Shown here: positions 16,221-25,670 of the stretch, one piece after another | Numbering within the stretch: position 1 is the stretch's first letter | Layout of the letters: each line of letters begins with the position of its first letter | Assembly: GCA_963796705.1 (NCBI GenBank) | Contig: CAWCMK010000004.1 | Span: 868,001 to 932,000 of the forward strand | Reading direction: 5' to 3' | Origin: VRUE01 sp963796705 | Lineage (GTDB): Bacteria > Actinomycetota > Thermoleophilia > Solirubrobacterales > 70-9 | DNA: 64,000 nucleotides | Position numbers and translations under genes: made by a program | Notes under the pieces: model-generated | Database searches by the model: none | What the model was told of the DNA's origin: nothing | What the model saw: the letters and a program-made list of their open reading frames with translations, nothing else

Positions 16221-16763
16221 CTACCGGTCCTCCTCGGGGCTCAGCGCCACGGCGATGTGGCTGGTTCGCTTGTTGATGCGCGTCGCCCGTCCGAGCGCCC
16301 GCGGGCGGAAACGGCGCAGCGTCGGACCTTCATCGACGGTGATCTCGGCGATCCGCATCTCATCGGCGACGAGGTCGTGGTTGTTTTCGGCGTTTGAGGC
16401 GGCGGACTCGATCAGCTTGCCGATGTCGCGCGCCGCCCCGCGAGTCGAGAACTGCAGCAGAGCGCGGGCCCGCTCGATGTGGAGCCCTCGCACCTGGTTG
16501 GCGACGAGACGCGCCTTGCGTGGTGCCACGCGAACGTAGCGTGAGCTCGCTCGAACGACAATCGGGACGTGCTTTTTCGGCGCCGGCTGTTTCTCGGCGG
16601 CTTTCCTGTCCACCTTTTTGTCCGGCGCTTTCTCCTCGGCGGCCTTCTTCGCCGGGGCTTTCGCCTCTTTTTTCGCCGGCTCTTTCCTCGCGGGCGGTTT
16701 TTTTGCCGCTCTTTTCGGCGTCCGTTTTTTCGCCGGTTTCTTTGTCTGTTTCTCGTCGGCCAT
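16221..16763 (-). CDS. rplV: 50S ribosomal protein L22 with a lysine/alanine/proline N-terminal tail
   Basis: The C-terminal ~110 residues are L22 (SSRYVRVAPRKARLVANQVR, then GPTLRRFRPRALGRATRINK and TSHIAVAL), the protein whose loop reaches into the exit tunnel. The first ~66 residues are an extremely basic Lys/Ala/Pro tract made of PAKK- and KKPA-like units (TKKPAKKRTPKRAAKKPPAR), resembling the tails of histone H1-like proteins. It could bind rRNA or extend from the ribosome surface. Normal L22 is about 110-115 residues. Confidence 0.95.
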   Translation of the reverse strand: MADEKQTKKPAKKRTPKRAAKKPPARKEPAKKEAKAPAKKAAEEKAPDKKVDRKAAEKQPAPKKHVPIVVRASSRYVRVAPRKARLVANQVRGLHIERARALLQFSTRGAARDIGKLIESAASNAENNHDLVADEMRIAEITVDEGPTLRRFRPRALGRATRINKRTSHIAVALSPEEDR

Positions 16764-16765
16764 CG

Positions 16766-17038
16766 CTACTCAGCCTTGCTGGTTCCGGAATGGGCGCGGA
16801 AGGTGCGGGTCGGCGCGAACTCGCCGAGCTTGTGGCCGACCATCGACTCCGAGATGAAGACGGGCACGTGCTTTCGCCCGTCGTGGACGGCGATCGTGTG
16901 GCCGACCATCTCGGGGAAGACGGTCGAGGTGCGCGACCAGGTCTTCAGCATCTGCTTCTGGCCGGACTCGTTCATTGCGTTGATCCGTTTCATCAAGGCC
17001 TCTTCGACCCAGGGGCCCTTTTTTGTCGAGCGCCCCAT
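16766..17038 (-). CDS. rpsS: 30S ribosomal protein S19
   Basis: S19 sits at the 30S head with S13. The 90-residue protein starts MGRSTKKGPWVEEALMKRIN and ends GHKLGEFAPTRTFRAHSGTS. The ATG overlaps the rplB TGA by one base. A longer in-frame reading to 17323 is a shadow of rplB. Confidence 0.97.
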   Translation of the reverse strand: MGRSTKKGPWVEEALMKRINAMNESGQKQMLKTWSRTSTVFPEMVGHTIAVHDGRKHVPVFISESMVGHKLGEFAPTRTFRAHSGTSKAE

Positions 17039-17883
17039 CAGCGAGCCTTCTTCTTCCCGCGGCGACGGCCGCGAACGATGTAGCGGTCGGACTGCTTGCC
17101 CTTCTTGCGTGTCCGGTAGCCGAGGGTGGGCTTGCCCCACGGCGTGACCGGGTGGCCGCCCGGCGTGTGGTGTGCCTCGCCGCCGCCGTGCGGGTGATCG
17201 ACCGGATTCATCGCCACTCCCCGTGTCTGCGGGCGCTTGCCCTTGTGGCGATTGCGGCCGGCCTTGCCGACCTTGACGTTCTGATGCTCGGCGTTCGAGA
17301 GTGTGCCGACCGTCGCCCGGCAATCCGCCCGTACCATCCGCATCTCACTTGAGGGCAGGCGCAGGGTGACCATCTCGCCCTCCTTCGCCGCCAGCTGGAT
17401 CGCGGTGCCGGCGGCCCGCCCCAGCTTGCCGCCCTGGCCCGGTACAAGCTCGACGTTGTGGACGATCGTGCCGGTCGGCATATCGCGCAGAGCAAGAGCG
17501 CTGCCCGGGGCGATGTCGGCGCCCGGACCCGACTGAACCTGGTCGCCGACGGAGATCCCATTGGGGGCGAGGATGTAGCGCTTCTCCCCGTCCGCGTAAT
17601 GGAGCAGGGCGATGTAGCAGCTGCGGTTCGGGTCGTACTCAATCGTCGCGACCCTGGCCGGCACACCGTCCTTGCGGCGCTTGAAGTCGATCTGGCGGTA
17701 GCGGCGCTTGGCGCCGCCGCCGCGATGGCGCGCGGTTACGCGACCGTTCGAGTTGCGACCACCTGACTTGCGCAGACCCTCGGTCAGCTTGCGCTCGGGC
17801 TCGGCGGCGGTCAGGGGCTCACGCAACGGATAGGTCGCGAAGCGGCGCCCCGGGCTGGTCGGTTTCGTTTTGCGGTTTGGCAT
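17038..17883 (-). CDS. rplB: 50S ribosomal protein L2
   Basis: L2 is required for subunit association and supports the peptidyl-transferase centre. The 281-residue product has GRNSNGRVTARHRGGGAKRR, PNGISVGDQV and the conserved MNPVDHPHGGGEAHHTPGG motif with the histidine near the active site, ending in a basic RGRRRGKKKAR tail. It lies 9 bases after rplW. Confidence 0.98.
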   Translation of the reverse strand: MPNRKTKPTSPGRRFATYPLREPLTAAEPERKLTEGLRKSGGRNSNGRVTARHRGGGAKRRYRQIDFKRRKDGVPARVATIEYDPNRSCYIALLHYADGEKRYILAPNGISVGDQVQSGPGADIAPGSALALRDMPTGTIVHNVELVPGQGGKLGRAAGTAIQLAAKEGEMVTLRLPSSEMRMVRADCRATVGTLSNAEHQNVKVGKAGRNRHKGKRPQTRGVAMNPVDHPHGGGEAHHTPGGHPVTPWGKPTLGYRTRKKGKQSDRYIVRGRRRGKKKAR

Positions 17884-17892
17884 CTCTGTTCC

Positions 17893-18186
17893 CTAGGCGG
17901 TCTCGGCGCCTTCGAATAGCTCGATCCGCTCGCCCGGCGCGAGCTGGACGATCGCTTTCTTCCAGCCCCTGGTCTTACCCTGGCTGAGCCCGCGACGCTT
18001 TGGCTTGGCGCGCACCTTCGAGGTGCGCACGGCGGCGACCCGGACGTCGAAGATCTCTTCGACCGCGCGCCCCACCTGCGTCTTATGGGCGCGGTCGTCG
18101 ACCCTGAAGGTGTACTTGCCCTCGGCGATCAGGGCGTAGCTCTTCTCCGAGACGACCGGACGGATGATCACGGTGCGAGCGTCCAT
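17893..18186 (-). CDS. rplW: 50S ribosomal protein L23
   Basis: L23 is the docking site for trigger factor and SRP at the tunnel exit. The 97-residue protein has IIRPVVSEKSYALIAEGKYT and KTQVGRAVEEIFDVRVAAVR, and the GWKKAIVQLAPGERIELFEG end. Its ATG overlaps the rplD stop by one base (TGATG). Confidence 0.96.
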   Translation of the reverse strand: MDARTVIIRPVVSEKSYALIAEGKYTFRVDDRAHKTQVGRAVEEIFDVRVAAVRTSKVRAKPKRRGLSQGKTRGWKKAIVQLAPGERIELFEGAETA

Positions 18187-18800
18187 CAGGCCCCCAGTCG
18201 CTCCTTGAGCTGCTCGAGCGCTCTTTCTGAGACGACGACCGAGGCGGCGCCGATCACATCGGCGACGCCGATCGCTCCGACCTCGGCCACCTGCACCCGC
18301 TCGATGTTGCGAAAGCTCTTCAGAGCCCCCGTCTCCTCCGCATCAAGAACCAGCAGCGAGGGCCGACGGGCGCCCCATTTGGCGAGCGCCTGGGCAGCGG
18401 ACTTGGTCGAGGGGGTCTCGAATGCGCTCGCATCGAGGATCGCGATCGAACCGCGCTCGGCGTGGACAGAGAGCGCGGCCCGCATCGCCCGGCGGCGCGC
18501 CTTGCGGTTGACCTTGACCGTGTAGCGGCGGGGCTTGGGGCCGAAGGCAATGCCGCCGCCATAGCGGTTGGGGACGCCCAGGGTGCCGGCGCGGGCGCGG
18601 CCGGTCCCCTTCTGGCGCCAGGCCTTGGCGGTCGTGAAGGCGACCTCACCGCGGGTCAAGGTCGAGGCGTTGCCACCGCGACGCGCGGCCAGATCGGCCC
18701 GCGCGGTCTCGTGGACCAGCGAGTGATGAAACGGCTCCGAGAAGACCTCCTCTGGGAGGTCGGCTTTGCTGGTCTTGCCGAGCACCGCGGCTTTAGCCAT
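18186..18800 (-). CDS. rplD: 50S ribosomal protein L4
   Basis: L4 reaches into the exit tunnel and in E. coli regulates the S10 operon. The 204-residue product starts MAKAAVLGKTSKADLPEEVF and has the conserved loop AWRQKGTGRARAGTLGVPNR followed by GGIAFGPKPRRYTVKVNRK. The start forms an 8-base overlap (ATGGCTAA) with the rplC stop. The longer in-frame reading to 19055 is a shadow of rplC. Confidence 0.96.
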   Translation of the reverse strand: MAKAAVLGKTSKADLPEEVFSEPFHHSLVHETARADLAARRGGNASTLTRGEVAFTTAKAWRQKGTGRARAGTLGVPNRYGGGIAFGPKPRRYTVKVNRKARRRAMRAALSVHAERGSIAILDASAFETPSTKSAAQALAKWGARRPSLLVLDAEETGALKSFRNIERVQVAEVGAIGVADVIGAASVVVSERALEQLKERLGA

Positions 18801-19428
18801 CGGTCCGCACCTCCACCAGCGTGTTGCGCGAGCCGGGAACCGAGCCTTTGACGAGCAGCAGGTTGCGCTCCGGATCGACCTCGGCGATCTCGAGGCCGCG
18901 CTGGGTGACCCGCTTGGCACCCATCTGGCCCGGCATTCGCATTCCCTTGAAGACCCTGGCTGGAAAGGCGCTGGCGCCGATCGAGCCGGGGGCGCGCACG
19001 TTGTGGGAGCCGTGACTGACCGGCCCGCGGCTGAAGTTGTGCCGCTTGATCCCACCCTGGAAGCCCTTGCCGATCGAGACTCCCGAGACCTTCACGGTCT
19101 GGCCGGCCTCAAAGGAGGCGACCGTCACGTCGTCCCCGACCTTTGCCGGCTCATCGTCCCCCTTGCCCAGGTCCTCGTCGCGGAACTCGACCAGGTGGCG
19201 GGACGGGGAAGCGCCGGCCTTCTTCAGGTGGCCTTCCTCGGCCCGGCTGAGCTTGCCCTCGGCGACCTCGCCGAAGGCGAGCTGCACCGCCGCGTAGCCG
19301 TCGTTCCGCGGCTCCCGCACCGCCGTCACCTTGCAGGGCCCGGCCTCGATCACGGTGACCGGGATCACGGTCCCGTCCTCCCGGAAAACCTGGGTCATGC
19401 CAAGCTTCTTGCCGAGGATCGCGGCCAT
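18793..19428 (-). CDS. rplC: 50S ribosomal protein L3
   Basis: L3 approaches the peptidyl-transferase centre and starts 50S assembly. The 211-residue product begins MAAILGKKLGMTQVFREDGT and contains KGFQGGIKRHNFSRGPVSHG with the conserved glutamine and histidines, then GASAFPARVFKGMRMPGQMG. It follows rpsJ by two bases. Confidence 0.97.
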   Translation of the reverse strand: MAAILGKKLGMTQVFREDGTVIPVTVIEAGPCKVTAVREPRNDGYAAVQLAFGEVAEGKLSRAEEGHLKKAGASPSRHLVEFRDEDLGKGDDEPAKVGDDVTVASFEAGQTVKVSGVSIGKGFQGGIKRHNFSRGPVSHGSHNVRAPGSIGASAFPARVFKGMRMPGQMGAKRVTQRGLEIAEVDPERNLLLVKGSVPGSRNTLVEVRTDG

Positions 19429-19430
19429 CC

Positions 19431-19751
19431 CTAGAGCCTGATCTCGATGTCGACGCCGGCCGGCAAGGAATCCAGGCGTTGCAGTGAGTCGACCGTTTTC
19501 GGCGAGGGCTGCAGGATGTCAATCAGCCGCTTGTGAGTTCGGATCTCGAAGTGCTCACGGGAGTCCTTGTCCTTGAAGGGCGAGCGGATCACGCAGTAGA
19601 CGTTTTTCTCGGTCGGCAGCGGCACCGGCCCGGAGACGCTGGCGCCGGTGCGCTCTGCCGTCTCGACGATCTCGCGTGCAGCCCGATCTATGGCGTCGTG
19701 GTCATACGCCTTCAATCGGATCCGGATTTTCTGAGCCGCTATCGCTGCCAC
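19431..19751 (-). CDS. rpsJ: 30S ribosomal protein S10
   Basis: S10 is a 30S head protein and, as NusE, part of antitermination complexes. I place the start at GTG 19751 (MAAIAAQKIRIRLKAYDHDA) because AAGGAAA lies just before it and the 106-residue length fits the family; 21 upstream in-frame residues are not S10-like. The conserved RSPFKDKDSREHFEIRTHKR segment is present. It is the first gene of the long S10-spc operon, 160 bases after tuf. Confidence 0.96.
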   Translation of the reverse strand: MAAIAAQKIRIRLKAYDHDAIDRAAREIVETAERTGASVSGPVPLPTEKNVYCVIRSPFKDKDSREHFEIRTHKRLIDILQPSPKTVDSLQRLDSLPAGVDIEIRL

Positions 19752-19799
19752 TTCGTTTCCTTGCTCGTCCTTTGTCTCCGCAGGCCTTACCGCGCGGAA

Positions 19800-19832
19800 G
19801 GGGCGCCGCCCCATTCGGTGGGGCGCCGCCCC
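19800..19832 (-). promoter_or_regulatory. GC-rich hairpin in the tuf-rpsJ spacer
   Basis: Two near-identical GGGGCGCCGCCCC blocks (19800-19812 and 19820-19832) pair across a 7-base loop to give a 13-bp stem with one mismatch. It precedes rpsJ by about 50 bases and has no T tract, so it is a candidate leader structure for S10-operon control rather than a simple terminator. Confidence 0.5.
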
Positions 19833-19877
19833 GGTCGTATGTCCTCTTGCAGTTGTCTCGCCGCCCTATGACGGCAA

Positions 19878-19899
19878 GGGCGGGCCGCAAGGCCCGCCC
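19878..19899 (-). terminator. Hairpin after tuf
   Basis: A perfect 9-bp stem (GGGCGGGCC and GGCCCGCCC with a 4-base loop) lies 13-34 bases after the tuf stop. The following minus-strand sequence is TTGCCGTCAT, a weak T tract, so termination may be partial and some transcripts may read into the S10 operon. Confidence 0.55.
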
Positions 19900-19911
19900 G
19901 GGTGGAGGCGT

Positions 19912-21096
19912 CTACTCGATGATCTCGGCGACGACCCCCGAACCGACGGTGCGACCACCCTCACGGATGGCGAACCGCAGGCCCTGATCCATGGCGATCG
20001 GCTGGATCAGCTCGATCGTCATCTCGACGTTGTCACCCGGCATCACCATCTCCGTCCCCTCGGGCAGGTTGGCGATCCCGGTCACGTCGGTGGTGCGGAA
20101 GTAGAACTGAGGCCGATAGCCGGAGAAGAACGGCGTATGGCGGCCACCCTCCTCCTTCTTCAAGCAGTAGACCTCGGCTTTGAACTTGGTATGCGGGGTG
20201 ATCGAGCCGGGCTTGCAGAGAACCTGTCCGCGCTCGATGTCCTCGCGCTTGGTGCCGCGCAGGAGGGCGCCGATGTTGTCGCCCGCCTGGCCTTGATCGA
20301 GGAGCTTGCGAAACATCTCGACCCCGGTGACGACGGTTTTCTCGGAGGGCTTGATGCCGACGATTTCAACCTCGTCGCCGGTGTTGACGACACCCTGCTC
20401 GACGCGGCCGGTGGCGACCGTGCCTCGGCCGGTGATCGAGAAGATGTCCTCGATCGGCATCAGGAAGGGCTTGTCGAGCTCGCGAACCGGCTCCGGGATG
20501 TAGGAGTCAAGCGCGTCGGCCAGTTCGAAGACGGCCTTCTGGGCCTCCTCGTCGCCTTCCAGCGCCTTCAGCGCTGAGCCCTTGACGATCGGCGTCTCGT
20601 CGCCCGGGAAGTCGTACTCGTCGAGAAGTTCCTTGACCTCCTCCTCGACGAGCTCGATCAGTTCCTCGTCGTCGACCTGGTCGACCTTGTTGAGGAAGAC
20701 GACGACGTGCGGCACATTCACCTGGCGGGCCAGGAGGATGTGCTCGCGAGTCTGCGGCATGACACCGTCGGCGGCCGAGACGACGAGAATCGCTCCGTCC
20801 ATCTGCGCGGCACCGGTGATCATGTTCTTCACGTAGTCGGCGTGACCGGGGCAGTCGACATGCGCGTAATGGCGCTTGTCGGTCTGGTACTCGACGTGGG
20901 AGGTAGCGATCGTGATCCCGCGCTCTTTCTCCTCGGGTGCGTTGTCGATCTCTTCGAAGCTTTTCGCTTCGGCGCCGCCTTTGGTGGAGAGCGTTTTCGT
21001 GATCGCCGCGGTCAGCGTCGTCTTGCCGTGGTCGATATGACCGATCGTGCCGACGTTGACATGCGGCTTATCGCGCTCGAACTTCTCCTTGGACAT
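19912..21096 (-). CDS. tuf: Translation elongation factor Tu
   Basis: EF-Tu delivers aminoacyl-tRNA to the ribosome. The 394-residue product has the G1 motif GHIDHGKTTLTAAITKTL, the G2 region GITIATSHVEYQT, DCPGHADY (G3) and NKVD (G4), and ends EGGRTVGSGVVAEIIE. It follows fusA by 123 bases on the same strand. That spacer contains a TATATT hexamer that may give tuf its own promoter. The usual rpsL-rpsG partners are on the opposite strand beyond fusA. Confidence 0.98.
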   Translation of the reverse strand: MSKEKFERDKPHVNVGTIGHIDHGKTTLTAAITKTLSTKGGAEAKSFEEIDNAPEEKERGITIATSHVEYQTDKRHYAHVDCPGHADYVKNMITGAAQMDGAILVVSAADGVMPQTREHILLARQVNVPHVVVFLNKVDQVDDEELIELVEEEVKELLDEYDFPGDETPIVKGSALKALEGDEEAQKAVFELADALDSYIPEPVRELDKPFLMPIEDIFSITGRGTVATGRVEQGVVNTGDEVEIVGIKPSEKTVVTGVEMFRKLLDQGQAGDNIGALLRGTKREDIERGQVLCKPGSITPHTKFKAEVYCLKKEEGGRHTPFFSGYRPQFYFRTTDVTGIANLPEGTEMVMPGDNVEMTIELIQPIAMDQGLRFAIREGGRTVGSGVVAEIIE

Positions 21097-21206
21097 CGCT
21101 CTCCGTTCTACCTTTCGAAGTTGGGTTTCTGTCTGGTTTGAGTGCTTAAGTCTTTGAATCAGTGCCTGGCAGGGCCGCCTCGTCCTGCACGCGGGCGAAC
21201 CTGGGA

Positions 21207-21212
21207 AATATA
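21207..21212 (-). promoter_or_regulatory. Possible -10 element for tuf
   Basis: TATATT on the minus strand lies just after the fusA stop and would give tuf a leader of about 100 bases. No clear -35 is seen. A separate tuf promoter is common in bacteria, but here it is only predicted. Confidence 0.3.
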
Positions 21213-21219
21213 GCCAGAT

Positions 21220-23331
<2,112 letters not shown>

Positions 23332-23337
23332 GGTCTT

Positions 23338-23343
23338 AAGGTA
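23338..23343 (-). promoter_or_regulatory. -10 element six bases before fusA
   Basis: TACCTT on the minus strand, then AAGACC, then the fusA ATG. It matches the TANNNT-N6-start pattern seen at many lead genes in this window. No -35 is obvious. Confidence 0.45.
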
Positions 23344-23354
23344 AACGTCTTGTC

Positions 23355-24431
23355 GTGAAGCGGGAGCGAGTGAAAAATCGGCCTTCCGGGAAGAACCGGG
23401 ATCGGCGCAAGAAAAAGGCCCTTGCGGGCCCGCGAAAGCCCGCCGAGAAGCCGCGGGCTGAGCGACGCGGAATAGTAGCAGCGGCTCGCCGCCGCCGGGC
23501 ATCGCCCGGCGCTCTGATCGTGCGATGGACGCGCCGGGTCGACCGCCGCGTGGACCGGCTCCTGCGCGCCGCCGAACCGCGGTTGCGGGCTGCGGAGCGC
23601 GATTCGCGCCGCTTCGGGCGTCGTTGGTCGCGGCGCCTTGCGCGCGTCAGCCGGCCGATCTATGGGGGCGCCGGGCGGCTCGCTCGCTGGAGCGGTCGGC
23701 GGCTGCAACCCCTGGCGGTGGTGCTGCTCCGGGTGCTGGGGCTAGTCGAGCGAGCGGCGAGCCGATCCGCAGCGTGGGCGAGCCGCAGCGCGACGCGCGC
23801 GAGCGCGGTGCTCACGCCGGATCGCGGAATCTGCGCTGTGATCGTCGCCTCCGCCGCCTGTCTGATCGCGTCGCAGTTCGCGACTTACCGGGGTGTCGAG
23901 GTCGGTCAGCCGGGCTACAGCGGCCTCCCCGGGTTCGCCCAGGCACCTCGGATCGGGCTTCAGACCCCGTTCGATGCCCACTCCTGGGCGCTGGTCCCGG
24001 TCGCGCTGCTGGCCGCCGGGCTCGCGATCCTCGCCGCCCGGCGGCACCGGGCCCGCCTTGGGCGCCCGGTCTTTCTGCTCGGGGCGCTCTGCCTCGGGGT
24101 GGTGCTGCTCATCGACCGGCCGGCCGGCCTCGACGCCTCGGCGCAGCTCGCCCGCTTTGCCGGCGCCAGAGCGGTCCTCGAGGCTGGCTTTTACGCCGAG
24201 ATCGCCGCGGCCGCGGGCATCATGCTCGGCGGCGCGCTGCTCGTCCTCGCCCCGAAGGCGGCGGCCCGCTACCATGCGCGCCCGTGCCGAACACGAACCA
24301 GCTTGTACGCAAGGGCCGCAGACGCCCTAAGAAGAAGACCTCGACGCCGGGCCTCAAGTCGGGCCAGGGGCGCAAGAAGGCGGTCGCCGCGCCGCAGAGG
24401 CGTGGCGTCTGCACCCGGGTCGCGACCGTAA
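23355..24431 (+). CDS. Unknown basic membrane protein overlapping rpsL
   Basis: I do not recognise this gene. The frame has a strongly basic N-terminal ~160 residues (many Arg, Lys and Ala), then about four hydrophobic segments (AVIVASAACLIASQFATY; ALVPVALLAAGLAILAA; PVFLLGALCLGVVLLI; IAAAAGIMLGGALLVLA). After the last one the frame runs 148 bases into rpsL, where it is arginine-rich noise. So the functional C terminus is probably the short tail near AARYHAR. The start is doubtful: only 23 bases separate it from fusA, and a later GTG (23520) would leave room for fusA upstream sequences. It could be real with a long 3' overlap, or its stop may have been displaced. Confidence 0.5.
   Translation: MKRERVKNRPSGKNRDRRKKKALAGPRKPAEKPRAERRGIVAAARRRRASPGALIVRWTRRVDRRVDRLLRAAEPRLRAAERDSRRFGRRWSRRLARVSRPIYGGAGRLARWSGRRLQPLAVVLLRVLGLVERAASRSAAWASRSATRASAVLTPDRGICAVIVASAACLIASQFATYRGVEVGQPGYSGLPGFAQAPRIGLQTPFDAHSWALVPVALLAAGLAILAARRHRARLGRPVFLLGALCLGVVLLIDRPAGLDASAQLARFAGARAVLEAGFYAEIAAAAGIMLGGALLVLAPKAAARYHARPCRTRTSLYARAADALRRRPRRRASSRARGARRRSPRRRGVASAPGSRP
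23412..23430 (-). terminator. Terminator-like hairpin upstream of fusA
   Basis: On the minus strand GGCCC-GCAA-GGGCC is followed by TTTTTC, a compact intrinsic-terminator shape. It lies about 80 bases before fusA and downstream of a possible extended -10 (TGCTACTAT, 23472-23480). It may attenuate a longer fusA transcript, or insulate fusA from upstream antisense transcription. Confidence 0.4.
23472..23480 (-). promoter_or_regulatory. Possible distal extended -10 promoter for fusA
   Basis: Minus-strand TGCTACTAT fits TGn plus a TATAAT-like hexamer. Transcription would start near 23465, giving a ~130-base leader that contains the terminator-like hairpin at 23412-23430. There is no recognisable -35. 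Confidence 0.3.
24270..24275 (+). promoter_or_regulatory. -10 element before rpsL
   Basis: TACCAT lies eight bases before the rpsL GTG, and no Shine-Dalgarno sequence is present, so rpsL may be read from a leaderless transcript starting at or next to the GTG. It would lie inside the preceding membrane-protein gene. Confidence 0.4.
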
Positions 24432-24679
24432 CCCCGAAGAAGCCGAACTCCGCGTTGCGCAAGATCGCCCGCGTGCGGCTCACGAACGGGATGGAGGTCA
24501 CCACCTACATCCCCGGCGAGGGCCACAACCTTCAGGAGCACTCGGTGGTCCTGGTCAGAGGCGGTCGCGTCAAGGATCTGCCGGGCGTTCGCTACAAGGT
24601 CGTGCGGGGCACCCTCGACGCAGCCGGAGTGTCCGACCGCAGACAGGCCCGCTCCCGCTACGGCGTCAAAGCAAGTTGA
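24284..24679 (+). CDS. rpsL: 30S ribosomal protein S12
   Basis: S12 controls decoding accuracy and is the site of streptomycin-resistance mutations. The 131-residue product starts at GTG (MPNTNQLVRKGRRRPKKKTS) and has the conserved TPKKPNSALRKIARVRLTNG with the wild-type lysine (PKKPNS), then GHNLQEHSVVLVRGGRVKDL. It lies 7 bases before rpsG. Unlike in the classical str operon, rpsL-rpsG are on the strand opposite fusA-tuf. The upstream continuation of the frame is antisense-like noise. Confidence 0.96.
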   Translation: MPNTNQLVRKGRRRPKKKTSTPGLKSGQGRKKAVAAPQRRGVCTRVATVTPKKPNSALRKIARVRLTNGMEVTTYIPGEGHNLQEHSVVLVRGGRVKDLPGVRYKVVRGTLDAAGVSDRRQARSRYGVKAS

Positions 24680-24686
24680 CCTTCTG

Positions 24687-25157
24687 ATGCCGCGTCGCTC
24701 CGCCGCACAGATCAGGCCTCTCGAACCGGACGCCCGACACCGCAACCGGCTCGTCCAGCAAGTCATCAACAAGGTGATGCGCGACGGCAAGAAGTCGCTC
24801 GCCGAGCGGATTGTCTACGACAGCCTGGCGATCGTCGGCGAGAAATCGAGTGAGGACCCGGTGGAGACGCTCGAGGCGGCCATAAAACAGCTGACCCCGG
24901 TGCTGGAGGTTCGCTCGCGCCGGGTCGGCGGAGCGACCTATCAGGTGCCGGTCGAGGTCCCCGCCCGCCGCGCCCGCACGCTCGCGGTGCGCTGGCTTGT
25001 CGACTACGCGCGCGGACGTCGCGAGTACTCGATGGCCGACCGGCTGGCGGCGGAGATCCTCGACGCGACGCAACAGCAGGGCGCGGCCTGGAAGCGCAAG
25101 GACGACATCTACCGCATGGCCCAGGCCAACAAGGCCTTCGCGCATTACCGCTGGTAG
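24687..25157 (+). CDS. rpsG: 30S ribosomal protein S7
   Basis: S7 nucleates assembly of the 30S head and lines the mRNA exit channel. The 156-residue protein starts MPRRSAAQIRPLEPDARHRN and contains INKVMRDGKKSLAERIVYDS, VEVPARRARTLAVRWLVDYA and the end KRKDDIYRMAQANKAFAHYR. It is 7 bases after rpsL. A HAD-like gene follows 18 bases later in place of fusA. Confidence 0.97.
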   Translation: MPRRSAAQIRPLEPDARHRNRLVQQVINKVMRDGKKSLAERIVYDSLAIVGEKSSEDPVETLEAAIKQLTPVLEVRSRRVGGATYQVPVEVPARRARTLAVRWLVDYARGRREYSMADRLAAEILDATQQQGAAWKRKDDIYRMAQANKAFAHYRW

Positions 25158-25175
25158 CGAACCCGGGGACCCGCG

Positions 25176-25661
25176 GTGAACCGTCCGATCCTCGCCGTCG
25201 ACGTCGACGGGGTGATCAGCCTCTTTGGCTTCGAGCAGCCGCCGCCCGGCAACCTGGCCCGTTTCGAGCTGATCGACGGCGTGGTTCACTGCATCTCGCT
25301 CGCCGCGGGCGAACGCCTACGCCGTCTCGGTCAGCTCTATGACCTGGTCTGGGCGACCGGCTGGGAGGACAAAGCGAACGACTACATGCCGAACGTGCTC
25401 GGCATGCCCGAGCTCCCATTCCTCAGTTTCAGGGACGCGGCTCGCTTCGGATCTGCACACTGGAAGCTGGCACCACTCGAGGAATACGGCAGGGGCCGTC
25501 CGCTGGCCTGGATCGACGACAGCTTCGACGAAAGCTGCTATGAGTGGGCGCAGCGGCGCCCGGAGCCGACCCTGCTGGTCCCGACCGAGTCCGGCTTGGG
25601 GCTCGAGGAGACCCACACCGAGTCTCTAATAACCTGGGCACGCGGCCTCGGCACGGACTAG
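25176..25661 (+). CDS. HAD-like hydrolase domain protein
   Basis: The 161-residue protein has the haloacid-dehalogenase core: DVDGV with nucleophile-type D9 and D11, a motif II-like WATGW (T61), K97, and the metal-binding pair D114-D115 in AWIDDSF. It lacks large cap insertions and resembles the small HAD domains found in Swiss-Army-Knife RNA-repair proteins, so a phosphatase acting on a nucleic-acid end is possible but unproven. It starts with GTG 18 bases after rpsG and is probably co-transcribed with it. Confidence 0.7.
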   Translation: MNRPILAVDVDGVISLFGFEQPPPGNLARFELIDGVVHCISLAAGERLRRLGQLYDLVWATGWEDKANDYMPNVLGMPELPFLSFRDAARFGSAHWKLAPLEEYGRGRPLAWIDDSFDESCYEWAQRRPEPTLLVPTESGLGLEETHTESLITWARGLGTD

Positions 25662-25664
25662 ACT
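25659..25664 (+). promoter_or_regulatory. -10 element six bases before a small membrane-protein gene
   Basis: TAGACT, then GACCCT, then GTG. The hexamer overlaps the end of the HAD-like gene. It fits the recurrent leaderless pattern. Confidence 0.45.
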
Positions 25665-25670
25665 GACCCT

